59,816 bases of DNA. It comes from Singulisphaera sp. Lineage in GTDB: Bacteria > Planctomycetota > Planctomycetia > Isosphaerales > Isosphaeraceae. The translations under genes and the position numbers were made by a program. Below are positions 8,944 to 17,565 of this stretch, piece by piece. Under the pieces are notes generated by a model, which was not told where the DNA came from, did not search any database, and saw nothing but the letters and a program-made list of their open reading frames with translations. The stretch's first letter is position 1. Each line of letters starts with the position of its first letter. The DNA lies in NCBI GenBank assembly GCA_027451445.1, contig DAIDJG010000306.1, forward strand, positions 1 through 59,816. Direction: 5' to 3'.

Positions 8944-9058
8944 CCGCCTGCGAAGGGATACGATTCTTGGGGCACCGACACAGAGCAGATTGGAGGCACG
9001 CCGCGCTCGAACGCGCTCCATTCACGGGACGATCGTGCCGGCTACGAGCGCGCGCAAC
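8941..9058 (+). repeat. Direct duplication, right copy
   Basis: Partner of 8357-8478, in the same orientation and separated from it by the MITE-like element. Confidence 0.55.
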
Positions 9059-9111
9059 GACGAGTCCGTCTTGACGACCGCCGAAAACGAGATTGCGCAT
9101 GTGCGCGCGCG

Positions 9112-9162
9112 ATTCGGTAATTCGGAACCCCAAGGCTAAAAAGGGGTTCCGAATTACCGAAT
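9112..9162. repeat. Perfect 20-bp hairpin
   Basis: Arms 9112-9131 and 9143-9162 are perfectly complementary over 20 bp around an 11-nt A-rich loop. There is no T-run and no adjacent gene end, so it is not an obvious terminator. Parts of the arm recur alone near 9177 and 9487. Confidence 0.65.
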
Positions 9163-9712
9163 GGGAGATTTGGGCGGTTATTCGGAAGGTCAAGGGGCAT
9201 AATAGGTTATGGCGATATGCGCGATCATGGGCGAAAAATGGCAGATACAAGCCGGATCCGAGGACACGTGAATGGAGCGAGAGATTGGCTTGGCGAGCGG
9301 CCGTCGCGATTTCGTGGCATGGCACGTGTTCCACATTGCCGGTGCATGCGCGGGCGAGGATCGGGGTTCGTTCGCCGACGTACCGGATCTCGGTGCTTCA
9401 AAGCCCGGGGCCGCGACGGGAGCGTGGAATTGCGTTCCTTGCCTGGGATCGGTTCCGAAGATGGACGACCCATCGCCGAAGTCACTCGGTAATTCGGAAG
9501 TTACCTTGTGCCGGCGGGAGTTGCGCGTTTCCGAGTGGTCTTCCGAAAGGAATTCTGAGGCGGCGGCGGATGGAAGATCCTCACGAAAGGGGGACTGCCT
9601 CCGAGTCTTCGAGGTACCTGTCTCCCTTTTGTTAGGGCTTTTTAGTCTTTCGCGTTACGAGAGACAATTCGCTTCACATGGCAAGCCCCATGACGGACAC
9701 CGGCCGGGCCGA

Positions 9713-10441
9713 TCAGGGATAAGTCCGTTCGATAATCGCTCGAAGTTCGGCGGGATATCGCGTCCACGCACTTTGATATGCGGCTTCTAAAGGGGCGCGG
9801 ATATAGCGGGTCTCGGATAGGAACAGCGGAGCGGACGGAAGCGGATCGCCAATGCCGACGGACTCCACGTAAGCCGTGGGAATCTCGCCTGCGAGATAGG
9901 ACGCAACGATCAGCGGCTTGCCGGGGGGCGCTTCAAACGGCTCATCACCCAGTTCGTCCCAGATCGCTTTGTGAATGCCCTGAGGATCACGAGGTGTCGG
10001 CGGGAAGAGGTCGATGACTAAGAGATTCACGCCTTGATTAAGGATGTCAGCGGCCTTCTCGACAAAGGAGCGTAGGGCGGAGTGGCTGGATTTGTTTCCG
10101 GGTGAAAGGATTTCGATCACGGCGACGACTGTTCCGTACCCGTGGCGAATGACTACGCGGTCGGCCCGTTTCGCGTAAGTTAGGGTCTCAATCCGGGAGA
10201 TGACACGGGCGGTCGGCGGCGCCTCTGTGACGGCTATTCCACCCTCAGACCCTTTTTTCGGCTCGCGCGTCTGAAGCGTGACGACGTCCGGGATGGGTCG
10301 GCCCGTGACCTGTTCCACCATCGCGATATAGCCCGGCGGCAGCAGTCCAGCATTCAGGGCGTAACGGATTTCCATTGCCCAAGACTGGTGGAAGTCGTGA
10401 AAAGCACCCGCCTCGACGCGGGTCCAATCGTGCACTGGCAT
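9713..10441 (-). CDS. DUF4058 family protein
   Basis: About 242 residues starting MPVHDWTRVEAGAFHDFHQ, the typical N-terminus of DUF4058, a family expanded in planctomycetes and cyanobacteria with no assigned function. The middle (VVAVIEILSPGNKSSHSALR) resembles a PD-(D/E)XK-like core, suggesting a nuclease-related fold. The ATG at 10441 is chosen because family members begin MPVHDW; the longer frame to 10477 adds atypical residues. It stands alone between the repeat-rich gap and the aldolase gene. Confidence 0.8.
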   Translation of the reverse strand: MPVHDWTRVEAGAFHDFHQSWAMEIRYALNAGLLPPGYIAMVEQVTGRPIPDVVTLQTREPKKGSEGGIAVTEAPPTARVISRIETLTYAKRADRVVIRHGYGTVVAVIEILSPGNKSSHSALRSFVEKAADILNQGVNLLVIDLFPPTPRDPQGIHKAIWDELGDEPFEAPPGKPLIVASYLAGEIPTAYVESVGIGDPLPSAPLFLSETRYIRAPLEAAYQSAWTRYPAELRAIIERTYP

Positions 10442-10529
10442 GTCCTGAACTCCTCGGGCCGATCTCAATTGTAGCATTACCTCGAAGATCCTCGATACCG
10501 AGTTTCGCCCGGTTCGTCGTAATCACGTG

Positions 10530-11828
10530 TCAGTCCAGTCCAAACGCCCCCTTCAACTCCACAATCACCTCGTCCGACATCGGCGAGATGGTCCCCTGGT
10601 TCAACCCCAAGGCACCGATCATCGCTTCTGCCGTCGATTCCAGGACTTCGAGACGGTCGAACGCGTCGAGAATGCTCGTGCCGCAGACCTGGACGCCGTC
10701 GTTTTCCAGGATCAGGACAGGATTGCGCAATGAAGCGAGCTGGGCCAGATCGTCGCCGCCTCGGAGGGAGACGTCGTAGGGGACGCGACGGACGTCACGC
10801 AGGAAGACGTAGCTTTCGGGTATCGTACGCGTGTCGAGCGCAGCGTCGGTAACGCTGAAGGCGGTGGCATTGACGGGATAGGCGTTGACAATCGCCTGGA
10901 TCGCGGGATGCCGTTCGTAAATCGCCCAGTGATTTGGGCACGCCACGCTCGGGACTTTCCCTTCGTCGGGAACGCCGCGGCGGACGAGGACGATGTGGTG
11001 GACGTCGAGCGTCTGGCGGTCGACGCGATGGGGCGTGATCAGGAACGAGTCGCCGTCAAGGCGCGCGGAAAAGGCCCCTTCGGTGCTGATCATCAGGCGC
11101 TGCTGGTAGCTGCGGCGGACGAATTCGCAGAGCTGTCGACGCAGCTCTTTTTCGAGGCTCACGACCGGTCCGGTCCGAATGGGTGCGGAAGCCGGAACCG
11201 CGGGTCGAGAGCGCGTAGCGTCGACGTCGCTCAGGTAGCGGACGTTGCCGAGTTGGGTGCCTTTAAGGATCGTTTTCGCCGTGAACTCCAGCGTCTCGAA
11301 CCGCTCGAACGCGTTCTGGAGACTGGCGCCGCCGGTCACAACCCCGTGGTTCTCGAGCACAACGCAGCCGAATCCTACGGCGAACGTCCGGGCGATGCTC
11401 TGACCGAGTGCCTCACTGCCAGGGAGGGCGTAGGGCGCGAAGCCCACCTCGCCGCAGACCTGGCGGGCCTGGGGGAGCAATCGGGTGTCGGGCACGCGCC
11501 GGCTGATGCTGAACGCAACGAGCGCCACCGGGTGCGCGTGGACGATCCCCTTGAGTTCCGGCCGCGCCTCGTAGATGGCCCGATGGAACGGGAACTCGGA
11601 GGAGGGGGGATGCGGACCTTCCGCGGTCCCATCGGAACGCACCCGGATGATGTCCTCTCGGCGCAGGCTTCCCTTGTCGACGCGCGCGGGGGTGATCCAG
11701 ATATCGCCGTCGTCGTCGCGGATGGAGAGGTTGCCGCCGGAGGTGGTCGTCATCCGGTAGCGATAGATCCGCTCCATCGTCCGCATGATCTCGTCGCGCG
11801 GGTGGATCAGGGCTCCCTGGCCGATCAT
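10530..11828 (-). CDS. Tandem class II aldolase/adducin protein, second half degenerate
   Basis: About 432 residues built from two class II aldolase/adducin domains. The first (about 5-205) keeps the zinc and catalytic set: E78 in SSEFPFH, H97 and H99 in VHAHP, H161 in ENHG, plus the phosphate loop TSGGNLSIR. The second (about 225-425) is recognisably homologous but has NAYP for HAHP and ENDG for ENHG and lacks the glutamate, so it should not bind zinc or catalyse retro-aldol cleavage. The family includes L-fuculose- and L-ribulose-phosphate enzymes; the substrate is unknown. The ATG at 11828 has a strong GGAGGTG upstream. It is divergent from the Wsp-like cluster. Confidence 0.85.
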   Translation of the reverse strand: MIGQGALIHPRDEIMRTMERIYRYRMTTTSGGNLSIRDDDGDIWITPARVDKGSLRREDIIRVRSDGTAEGPHPPSSEFPFHRAIYEARPELKGIVHAHPVALVAFSISRRVPDTRLLPQARQVCGEVGFAPYALPGSEALGQSIARTFAVGFGCVVLENHGVVTGGASLQNAFERFETLEFTAKTILKGTQLGNVRYLSDVDATRSRPAVPASAPIRTGPVVSLEKELRRQLCEFVRRSYQQRLMISTEGAFSARLDGDSFLITPHRVDRQTLDVHHIVLVRRGVPDEGKVPSVACPNHWAIYERHPAIQAIVNAYPVNATAFSVTDAALDTRTIPESYVFLRDVRRVPYDVSLRGGDDLAQLASLRNPVLILENDGVQVCGTSILDAFDRLEVLESTAEAMIGALGLNQGTISPMSDEVIVELKGAFGLD

Positions 11829-11967
11829 GCACACCTCCTCGAGCTGGGGTTCGACGTTCACGTTCCACCCGAAGATAGCGGGACGGGAAAGCCGGGTGGA
11901 GGGGCCACTGATCGGACGGTCGGACGGAAGACATGCGGGAAATGCCTGCGCCTTCGTTTTCGTCGAA

Positions 11968-11973
11968 TATAAT
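11968..11973 (+). promoter_or_regulatory. Possible -10 box for the binding-protein/chemosensory genes
   Basis: TATAAT lies in an AT-rich patch of an otherwise GC-rich divergent intergenic space, about 60 bp before the likely TTG start at 12032. No good -35 hexamer sits 16-18 bp upstream, so it may depend on an activator or another sigma factor, or be chance. Confidence 0.3.
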
Positions 11974-12031
11974 TGTTGGGTAAACCGTGCGGTTCGATCT
12001 TCTCGTTCGACCACTGGTGGGAGTGTGCGCG

Positions 12032-13312
12032 TTGAGGGCGAAACTGCTGCTGGGAATTGGCGTGGTCGGGCTTCTGCTCGCCGCCGGAGGATATTTCCTG
12101 TTTGCCGGGGAGGGGTTACGTCCGCCGATCGTGGTCGGTTTGCTGCACTCGCAGTCGGGGTCGTTGGACGCGAGCGAAAAAGTCCTGCTCGAAGCTGAAA
12201 TGCTTGCGATTGAGGAGCTCAACGCCCACGGGGGTGTGCTGAATCGGCCGGTGAAAGCGATTGTCGCGGATGGCCGTTCGAATCCCGGGACGTTTGCGGA
12301 CCAAGCCAGGCGGTTGATCACCCAGGATAAGGTCAGCGTGATCTTCGGGTGCGCGTGGTCTCCCTGCCGGAAGAGCGTGAAGACCGTCGTGGAGGAAAAT
12401 GACCACCTGCTGTTCTACCCTGTTACGTTCGAGGGCCTGGAGCAGTCGCCCAACATCGTCTATACGGCGGGACCCGCGAATCAGCAGGTCACGCCGGCGA
12501 TGAGTTGGTGCAGGGAGGTGTTGAAGGCGAAGTCATTCTTCCTGGTTGGCACCGACTCGGTGGGATCACGCGGGCTGAACGCGCTCGCGCTCGTTGATAT
12601 CAATGCGCTCGGCGCGAAGGTGGCCGGTGACGAGTACGTTCTCCCCGGCGCAACCGATCTGGGAAGGGTCGTCGAGAAGATTCAAGAGGCGGATCCCGAC
12701 GTGGTGATTTGCTCGCTCGAAGGCGATTCCAATCGGCCGTTCTTCGAGCGGCTTCAACAGGCGGGAGTCAAATCGGAAGACCTACCGGTGATGTCATTCA
12801 CCGTGGGCGAGGAGGAGCTGCGCACGCTCCCTCCGCGCGCGATGACCGGCCATTACGCGGCATGGAATTACATGCAGAGCATCGACCGCCCGGAGAATCA
12901 GGAATTCATCCGCCGATTCCAGACGAGGTACGGCAAAGATCGGGTGGTTAACGACGGCATCGTCTGCGCGTACAACAGCGTGCGCCTGTGGGCCCAGGCC
13001 GTGAACGCGGCGAGGACCACGGAAGCCGCGGCCGTACGCAAGGCGGTCGGCCGGCAAAGTCTCGATGCGCCCGAAGGAATCGTTTCCATCGATTCCCGGA
13101 TCCTCCAGAATTGGCGGCCGTTCTATCTGGGCAAGATCCGGGCCGATGGTCAGTTCGACATCGTATTTACGCTGACCAAATCGATCCCCCCGGTGCCATT
13201 CCCCAAGACGAGACCGAAAGCCGAGTGGGAGAGCTTTCTTGCCGACCTGAACGGCCGTTGGGGCGGACAGTGGTTCAATCCGGGCGGTACGGGGAAGGTT
13301 GCAACACAATGA
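12032..13312 (+). CDS. UrtA-like periplasmic binding protein
   Basis: About 426 residues of the type 1 periplasmic-binding fold, closest to the urea/short-chain-amide branch (UrtA, FmdD, AmiC). Recognisable features are VGLLHSQSGSLDASE near the start, ITQDKVSVIFGCAWSPCRKS, LLFYPVTFEG and PANQQ. The N-terminus MRAKLLLGIGVVGLLLAAGG is a signal peptide or anchor. I take the TTG at 12032 because GGTGGGAG sits eight bases upstream; a GTG at 11987 gives a longer form. No permease or ATPase follows. The next gene is a chemoreceptor, so the protein may present a ligand to it. A foldback repeat fills the space to the receptor gene. Confidence 0.85.
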   Translation: MRAKLLLGIGVVGLLLAAGGYFLFAGEGLRPPIVVGLLHSQSGSLDASEKVLLEAEMLAIEELNAHGGVLNRPVKAIVADGRSNPGTFADQARRLITQDKVSVIFGCAWSPCRKSVKTVVEENDHLLFYPVTFEGLEQSPNIVYTAGPANQQVTPAMSWCREVLKAKSFFLVGTDSVGSRGLNALALVDINALGAKVAGDEYVLPGATDLGRVVEKIQEADPDVVICSLEGDSNRPFFERLQQAGVKSEDLPVMSFTVGEEELRTLPPRAMTGHYAAWNYMQSIDRPENQEFIRRFQTRYGKDRVVNDGIVCAYNSVRLWAQAVNAARTTEAAAVRKAVGRQSLDAPEGIVSIDSRILQNWRPFYLGKIRADGQFDIVFTLTKSIPPVPFPKTRPKAEWESFLADLNGRWGGQWFNPGGTGKVATQ

Positions 13313-13371
13313 TGGGACGAGGACGAGAGTGGTTTACGTTAGATCGCCTCGCAGTAGCGTTGCGCACAGCC

Positions 13372-13536
13372 GGGAGGGCGAGGCTCCGTCCGAGCCAGCC
13401 TTGATCCATCGGCGAGTCTTCGAGCGGATGGATCATCGCGCGCCGCCCAGCGGTTTGCGTCATTACGCGCAGTGTTCAGAGGACTCGAAGACTCGTCCTC
13501 CGAACGAGGCTGGCTCGGACGGAGCCTCGCCCTCCC
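13372..13536. repeat. Foldback repeat between binding protein and receptor genes
   Basis: Perfect 29-bp arms (13372-13400 and 13508-13536), extended imperfectly to about 53 bp each, flank a loop of roughly 60 bp. The arm contains GGCGAGGCTCCGTCCGAGCC. A single arm with few changes recurs at 15735-15803. It occupies most of the 319-bp gap, which shows nothing else, and could form a terminator or attenuator-like hairpin in mRNA. Confidence 0.7.
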
Positions 13537-13631
13537 AAAGGCATGTCGATACCAAACATAAATGATCGCGGCGTGGCGTGGCGTGCGGTCCGTGGGTGAG
13601 CGACACCTAAGGCTCGAATCTTCAGACGATC

Positions 13632-15704
13632 ATGGCTAACCAGACGGGACATCGTATGCGTCGCCGTAAGTTTCTCTTCCCCAAGATCGGGATCGCCACG
13701 CGGCTGTTGTTTTGGTTCTTGCTGATTTCGTTTGTTCCGAGCGTTCTGCTCACTGCGATCACGGGGTATCTGTCGCGCCGATCGTTGGAGATTTCGGTTC
13801 GCGACCGGCTGTGGCTCGTCACCGACTCGAAGACGACGCAGCTCGAAAACTTCGTTCAGGAGCGCCGGGGAGACGCGGCGGTGCTCGGCAGTGCACCTGG
13901 GATTATCGACGCCGTAACCCAGCTCGAGGCGATGCTCAAGAAGGTATCCACCGGATCGCCCGAGTATCAGAAAGCCGCCGAGCCATACGAGCAAAACATC
14001 GCGCGGTTTGCGGAGATTTATGGGTACAGAAACATCCATTTGCTCGATCTGGACGGTGTGTTTCTGCTCTCGTACAAGCCGGAGTTCGAGATCGGGTCAA
14101 GCGTCTTGACCGGGAGGATGAAGGATACGGAGCTGGCAGACGTCTTTGTTCGGTCTCGGTCGCTGCTGCAATCCGCCCTGTCGGACTATCAGAGGTATCC
14201 AGGAAAGCGCGAGCCTGCCGCGTTCATCGCGGGACCGGTCTTCAAGGAAGGGGTCGTCGTTGGTTTCGTGATCTTTGAGTTCGGTAACGATCAGGTGTTC
14301 CGCGTGTTCGCGGATTATGCAGGGCTCGGCGAAACGGGCGAAACGCTGGTGGCCATGCGAACCGGCGATGAGTTCTCGTTTGTGTCCCCTTCCCGGTTCG
14401 ACTCCTCGGCGGCGCTGAGCCGTCGGCATCGGATTGATGACTCGCGCGCGACCGGCATGCAGCGCGCGGTGCAAGGGGAACGGGGGTACGGCGTCGTGAA
14501 GGACCAGCGGGGTGAGACGGTCGTCGCGGCGTGGTCGTATCTGCCCTCGTTCCGCTGGGGCATGGTCGTCAAGCAAGACATCGACGAGGCGTTCGAGCTG
14601 GTTTATCATCAGCGGCTGGCGATGATCGGGCTCATGATCGTGATGGGATTGGTCGTGGTATTGGTGGCTCTCGTGGTGGCGCGTGCCCTCTCGCAGCCAA
14701 TCCGCGAGGTGGCCCTCGTGGCGAACGCGGTTGCCGCGGGGGACCTGACGCAGCAGGTGACTTCTACCGCACCAGGCGAGGCGGGGCTGCTGTTGGATGC
14801 TGTGCGCACGATGACGCGCGACCTGCGCACGTTGATCGGCAAGATTCAGAAGTCGAGCGTCGCGCTCATGTCCACTGCCACGGAAATCGCCGCGACCTCG
14901 AGGCAACAGGAGCAGACCGTCGTCGACTACGGTGCCTCGACCAACGAGGCCGCCGCGGCCGTCAACGAGATCTATGCGACGAGCCAGGAATTGCTCAAGA
15001 CCATGAACGAGGTCAATAACGTGGCCGGACAGACGGCGCGAATGGCTTCGACCGGTCAGGAGGAGCTGACCGGCATGGACCGCACGATGCACTTGCTCGC
15101 CGACTCGACCGGCTCGATTAGCGCCAAGCTGTCGGTGATCAGCGAACGCGCGGCGAACATCAACCTCGTAGTGTCGACGATCACCAAGGTGGCCGATCAG
15201 ACGAACCTGCTCTCAATCAACGCCGCGATCGAGGCGGAGAAGGCGGGTGAGTATGGGCTCGGATTTCTCGTCGTCGCCCGCGAGATCCGCCGGCTAGCCG
15301 ACCAGACCGCCGTGGCCACGCTCGACATCGAGCGCATGGTCAAGGAGATGCAGTCGAGCGTCGCCGCGGGTGTGATGGAAATGGACAAATTCAGCGATCA
15401 GGTGCGCCAGGGGGTCGGCGAAGTCGAAAACATCGGCGCTCAGCTCGGACAGATTATCACGGCCGTACAAGGCCTGACGGAACGGTTCGAGCACGTGACT
15501 GAGGGAATGCGGGTTCAGGCCCAGGGCGCCGACCAGATCCGCGAGGCGGTGATTCGCATCAACGAGGGAGCGAACCAGACGTCGATCTCGCTCCGGGAAT
15601 TCAACAAGGCTACGTCGTTTCTGCGCGAGGCGGTGGGTGGGCTGAAGGACGAGGTGTCGCGATTTACCCTGGGAGACACGACGCCGGGTGACCGATCATC
15701 GTGA
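13632..15704 (+). CDS. Methyl-accepting chemotaxis protein, WspA-like
   Basis: A 690-residue transmembrane receptor. TM1 is at about 23-46 and a large extracytoplasmic domain, probably double Cache, at about 50-320. TM2 is at about 328-351, HAMP at about 351-405 and the signalling coiled coil at about 405-680. The tip region reads NAAIEAEKAGEYGLGFLVVA, then RRLADQTAVATLDIE and GVMEMDKFS. From memory these match the surface sensor WspA rather than flagellar receptors. The Cache-like sensor differs from the WspA ligand domain, so the input probably differs. It is the first gene of the chemosensory operon. The ATG at 13632 has a weak ribosome site; the ATG at 13656 is possible. Confidence 0.9.
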   Translation: MANQTGHRMRRRKFLFPKIGIATRLLFWFLLISFVPSVLLTAITGYLSRRSLEISVRDRLWLVTDSKTTQLENFVQERRGDAAVLGSAPGIIDAVTQLEAMLKKVSTGSPEYQKAAEPYEQNIARFAEIYGYRNIHLLDLDGVFLLSYKPEFEIGSSVLTGRMKDTELADVFVRSRSLLQSALSDYQRYPGKREPAAFIAGPVFKEGVVVGFVIFEFGNDQVFRVFADYAGLGETGETLVAMRTGDEFSFVSPSRFDSSAALSRRHRIDDSRATGMQRAVQGERGYGVVKDQRGETVVAAWSYLPSFRWGMVVKQDIDEAFELVYHQRLAMIGLMIVMGLVVVLVALVVARALSQPIREVALVANAVAAGDLTQQVTSTAPGEAGLLLDAVRTMTRDLRTLIGKIQKSSVALMSTATEIAATSRQQEQTVVDYGASTNEAAAAVNEIYATSQELLKTMNEVNNVAGQTARMASTGQEELTGMDRTMHLLADSTGSISAKLSVISERAANINLVVSTITKVADQTNLLSINAAIEAEKAGEYGLGFLVVAREIRRLADQTAVATLDIERMVKEMQSSVAAGVMEMDKFSDQVRQGVGEVENIGAQLGQIITAVQGLTERFEHVTEGMRVQAQGADQIREAVIRINEGANQTSISLREFNKATSFLREAVGGLKDEVSRFTLGDTTPGDRSS

Positions 15705-15734
15705 TGGCCGGCGGCCCGTTGCCGCGGGTTTTCA

Positions 15735-15803
15735 CGCGATGATCCAAAGGCTCGAAGACTCGCCGTTGGATCAAGGCTGGCTCGGACGGAGCCTCGCCCT
15801 CCC
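15735..15803 (-). repeat. Single arm of the foldback repeat, upstream of cheW
   Basis: About 69 bp matching the reverse complement of 13372-13440 with few differences. It lies in the 145-bp space between the receptor stop and the CheW start. It keeps an open frame running into the CheW frame, which could mislead start-site prediction. Confidence 0.65.
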
Positions 15804-15849
15804 GAAGAAAGATGTGTTTGAAAGTACGGGGTGTATTCGGGAGGCGGGG

Positions 15850-16317
15850 ATGCTGCTCCTGATGTTCCGAGCGGCGGATGAGCTGTATGCGGTCGACGCC
15901 AAGTGCGTGGTCGAGGTCGTCCCGCGCGTGGCGCTTCGTGCCTTGCCCCATGCGCAGGGTTTCGTCGCGGGTGTCTTTCCCTACCGGGGCCGGGTTGTGC
16001 CGGTGATCGACGTGGGACTCATGCTCGGGGGGGCTGGGGCACGACCGCTCTTGAGCACGCGGATCATCGTCGCTGACGTATCGGCGCGGAACCAACTCTC
16101 GGTTCACCGGCTGGGGTTGATTGCCGAGCAGGTCAGCGGCGTGTCGCGGTTCGAACAGGAGCAGAAGGTTGCGGAGTCGATGGCATGGGAGCAAGCGCCT
16201 TACCTGGGTGCGATGTTCCAGGCCGAAGACGGGCTCGTTCAGGTCATCAACGTCGATCGGATCTTGACCGACTCGCTCCGCGATGCGCTCTTTGGGGACG
16301 TGATGGAGACGTCGTAA
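15850..16317 (+). CDS. CheW-like adaptor, WspB-like
   Basis: A 155-residue CheW domain that bridges receptor and histidine kinase. The start MLLLMFRAADELYAVDA is typical of CheW, followed by VVEVVPRVALRALPHA, YRGRVVPVIDVGLML and a C-terminal VIN-VDRIL strand. The ATG at 15850 has GGGAGGCGGGG upstream; a longer frame from 15688 would add 54 residues encoded by the foldback repeat, so I reject it. The stop codon directly abuts the ATG of the CheR gene. By order and type it corresponds to WspB. Confidence 0.85.
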   Translation: MLLLMFRAADELYAVDAKCVVEVVPRVALRALPHAQGFVAGVFPYRGRVVPVIDVGLMLGGAGARPLLSTRIIVADVSARNQLSVHRLGLIAEQVSGVSRFEQEQKVAESMAWEQAPYLGAMFQAEDGLVQVINVDRILTDSLRDALFGDVMETS

Positions 16318-17565
16318 ATGCCCCACGTCCAGGTTGCAAAACTGCTCGCACAGCAGATCGGTCTCGACCCCGAGACGGTGGGTCTCGGGCTGATTCGCCG
16401 TGCGATGCATGCGCGGATGTCGAGCCTTGGTGTGGGGAGTCCCGAAGAATACCTTGTGCGTCTCCGCGGTTGCCATGATGAGCTGCAAGCGCTGGTCGAG
16501 GAGGTGGTTGTCCCCGAGAGCTGGTTCTTCCGAGACGATTGTCCGTTCGCCCTGTTTCGCGATTACGTTCGCAACGGCTGGATTGCCGACCCGTCGCGGG
16601 CGCCTCTACGCATCCTGAGCATTCCTTGCGCGGCGGGCGAAGAACCGTACTCGATTGCACTCGCGCTCATCGAACTGGGTCTGCCGTCGTCTCGGTTCGT
16701 CATTGACGCTGTGGACGTCAGCACGCAGGCGCTGGAACGAGCGCGGCGAGGGGTTTACGGCAGGAGTGCGTTTCGGGGCAACGACCTCGGCTTCCGCACT
16801 CGCTTTTTTCACGAGCACGCTCAGGGCTTCGAGCTCGATGAGGCGGTGCGCAATCTCGTTCGGTTCCGGCGCGGGAACCTGCTCGCGGCGGATGTGCTCA
16901 AGGATGAGGCGCCCTACGACGTGATTCTGTGCCGCAATCTCCTCATTTATTTTGATGACGATGCGCGACGGCGTGCGGTCGACTCACTCGATCGGCTGCT
17001 CGCGCATCCCGGTCTTTTGTTCCTGGGTCACGCGGAACGGCTGGCAAGCGACGAGCGGCGGTTTGAGCCGGTACCGCGCGCGGGGTGCTTTGCCTATCAG
17101 CGAGTGGAAAAGAAGGCGCCAGTCGAGCGAGTTGTACTCCCCGGCGCGGCAATGTCGAAACCCAAACGGTCCCCGATAGTTGTCACTCGATCGCAGCCCC
17201 TTCCTCTGCCAACGGAGCCGCGAAAGCCGGTTGTCTCATCGGCCTTAGCGTCGTTGGAACAAGCGGCAGCGCTGGCGGGCCAAGGCAAGAACGCGGACGC
17301 GGCGGCGCTCTGCGAATCCGTGCTCCGCGAGAATGGCGCCAACATTTCGGCTCTTTTCCTTCTTGGCATGATCCGGCAGTCGCTTGGTGCTTTCACCGAG
17401 GCCGAGGCCAGCTTGCGCAAAGTGGTCTACCTTGATCCTCAGCACGACGAAGCGCTCCTGGCTCTTGCGCTCATCGCGGAACGCCGTGGTGATCACGCGG
17501 CTGCGGCGGGCTTTCGGCGCAGGGCGGAACGTGCGCATCGCACGGCGCGGAAGGGGACGCCATGA
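16318..17565 (+). CDS. CheR-type methyltransferase with TPRs, WspC-like
   Basis: A 415-residue chemoreceptor glutamate methyltransferase. An N-terminal helical CheR subdomain precedes a SAM-binding domain with ILSIPCAAGEEPYSIAL (about 98-114) and ILCRNLLIYFDDDARRRAV (about 202-220). A linker of about 65 residues leads to TPR-like repeats (about 300-405; AALCESVLRENGANISALFL, EAEASLRKVVYLDPQHDEAL). CheR with C-terminal TPRs is the architecture of WspC. It probably methylates the receptor at 13632 to set adaptation, opposed by the CheB-like esterase. Start abuts the previous stop; the last four bases overlap the next gene. Confidence 0.9.
   Translation: MPHVQVAKLLAQQIGLDPETVGLGLIRRAMHARMSSLGVGSPEEYLVRLRGCHDELQALVEEVVVPESWFFRDDCPFALFRDYVRNGWIADPSRAPLRILSIPCAAGEEPYSIALALIELGLPSSRFVIDAVDVSTQALERARRGVYGRSAFRGNDLGFRTRFFHEHAQGFELDEAVRNLVRFRRGNLLAADVLKDEAPYDVILCRNLLIYFDDDARRRAVDSLDRLLAHPGLLFLGHAERLASDERRFEPVPRAGCFAYQRVEKKAPVERVVLPGAAMSKPKRSPIVVTRSQPLPLPTEPRKPVVSSALASLEQAAALAGQGKNADAAALCESVLRENGANISALFLLGMIRQSLGAFTEAEASLRKVVYLDPQHDEALLALALIAERRGDHAAAAGFRRRAERAHRTARKGTP

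Larger units (their letters stand above)
7847..9712. other. Repeat-rich intergenic region
   Basis: Almost 1.9 kb without a credible gene: the open frames are short, overlap one another and run across repeats. It contains a MITE-like element (8503-8880), a diverged direct duplication flanking that element (8357-8478 and 8941-9058), a dispersed short repeat (8890-8943) and a perfect 20-bp hairpin (9112-9162). Nothing is recognised in 7847-8350 or 9170-9712 apart from scattered half-copies of the hairpin arm near 9177 and 9487. Confidence 0.6.

Noticed and set aside
8023-9790. Several short open frames in the repeat-rich gap
   Set aside because: They run across repeats, overlap on both strands and have no family features or convincing ribosome sites.
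15688-15849. Longer N-terminus for the first CheW
   Set aside because: The extra 54 residues are encoded by the foldback repeat, and the CheW fold begins at the ATG at 15850 with a good ribosome site.
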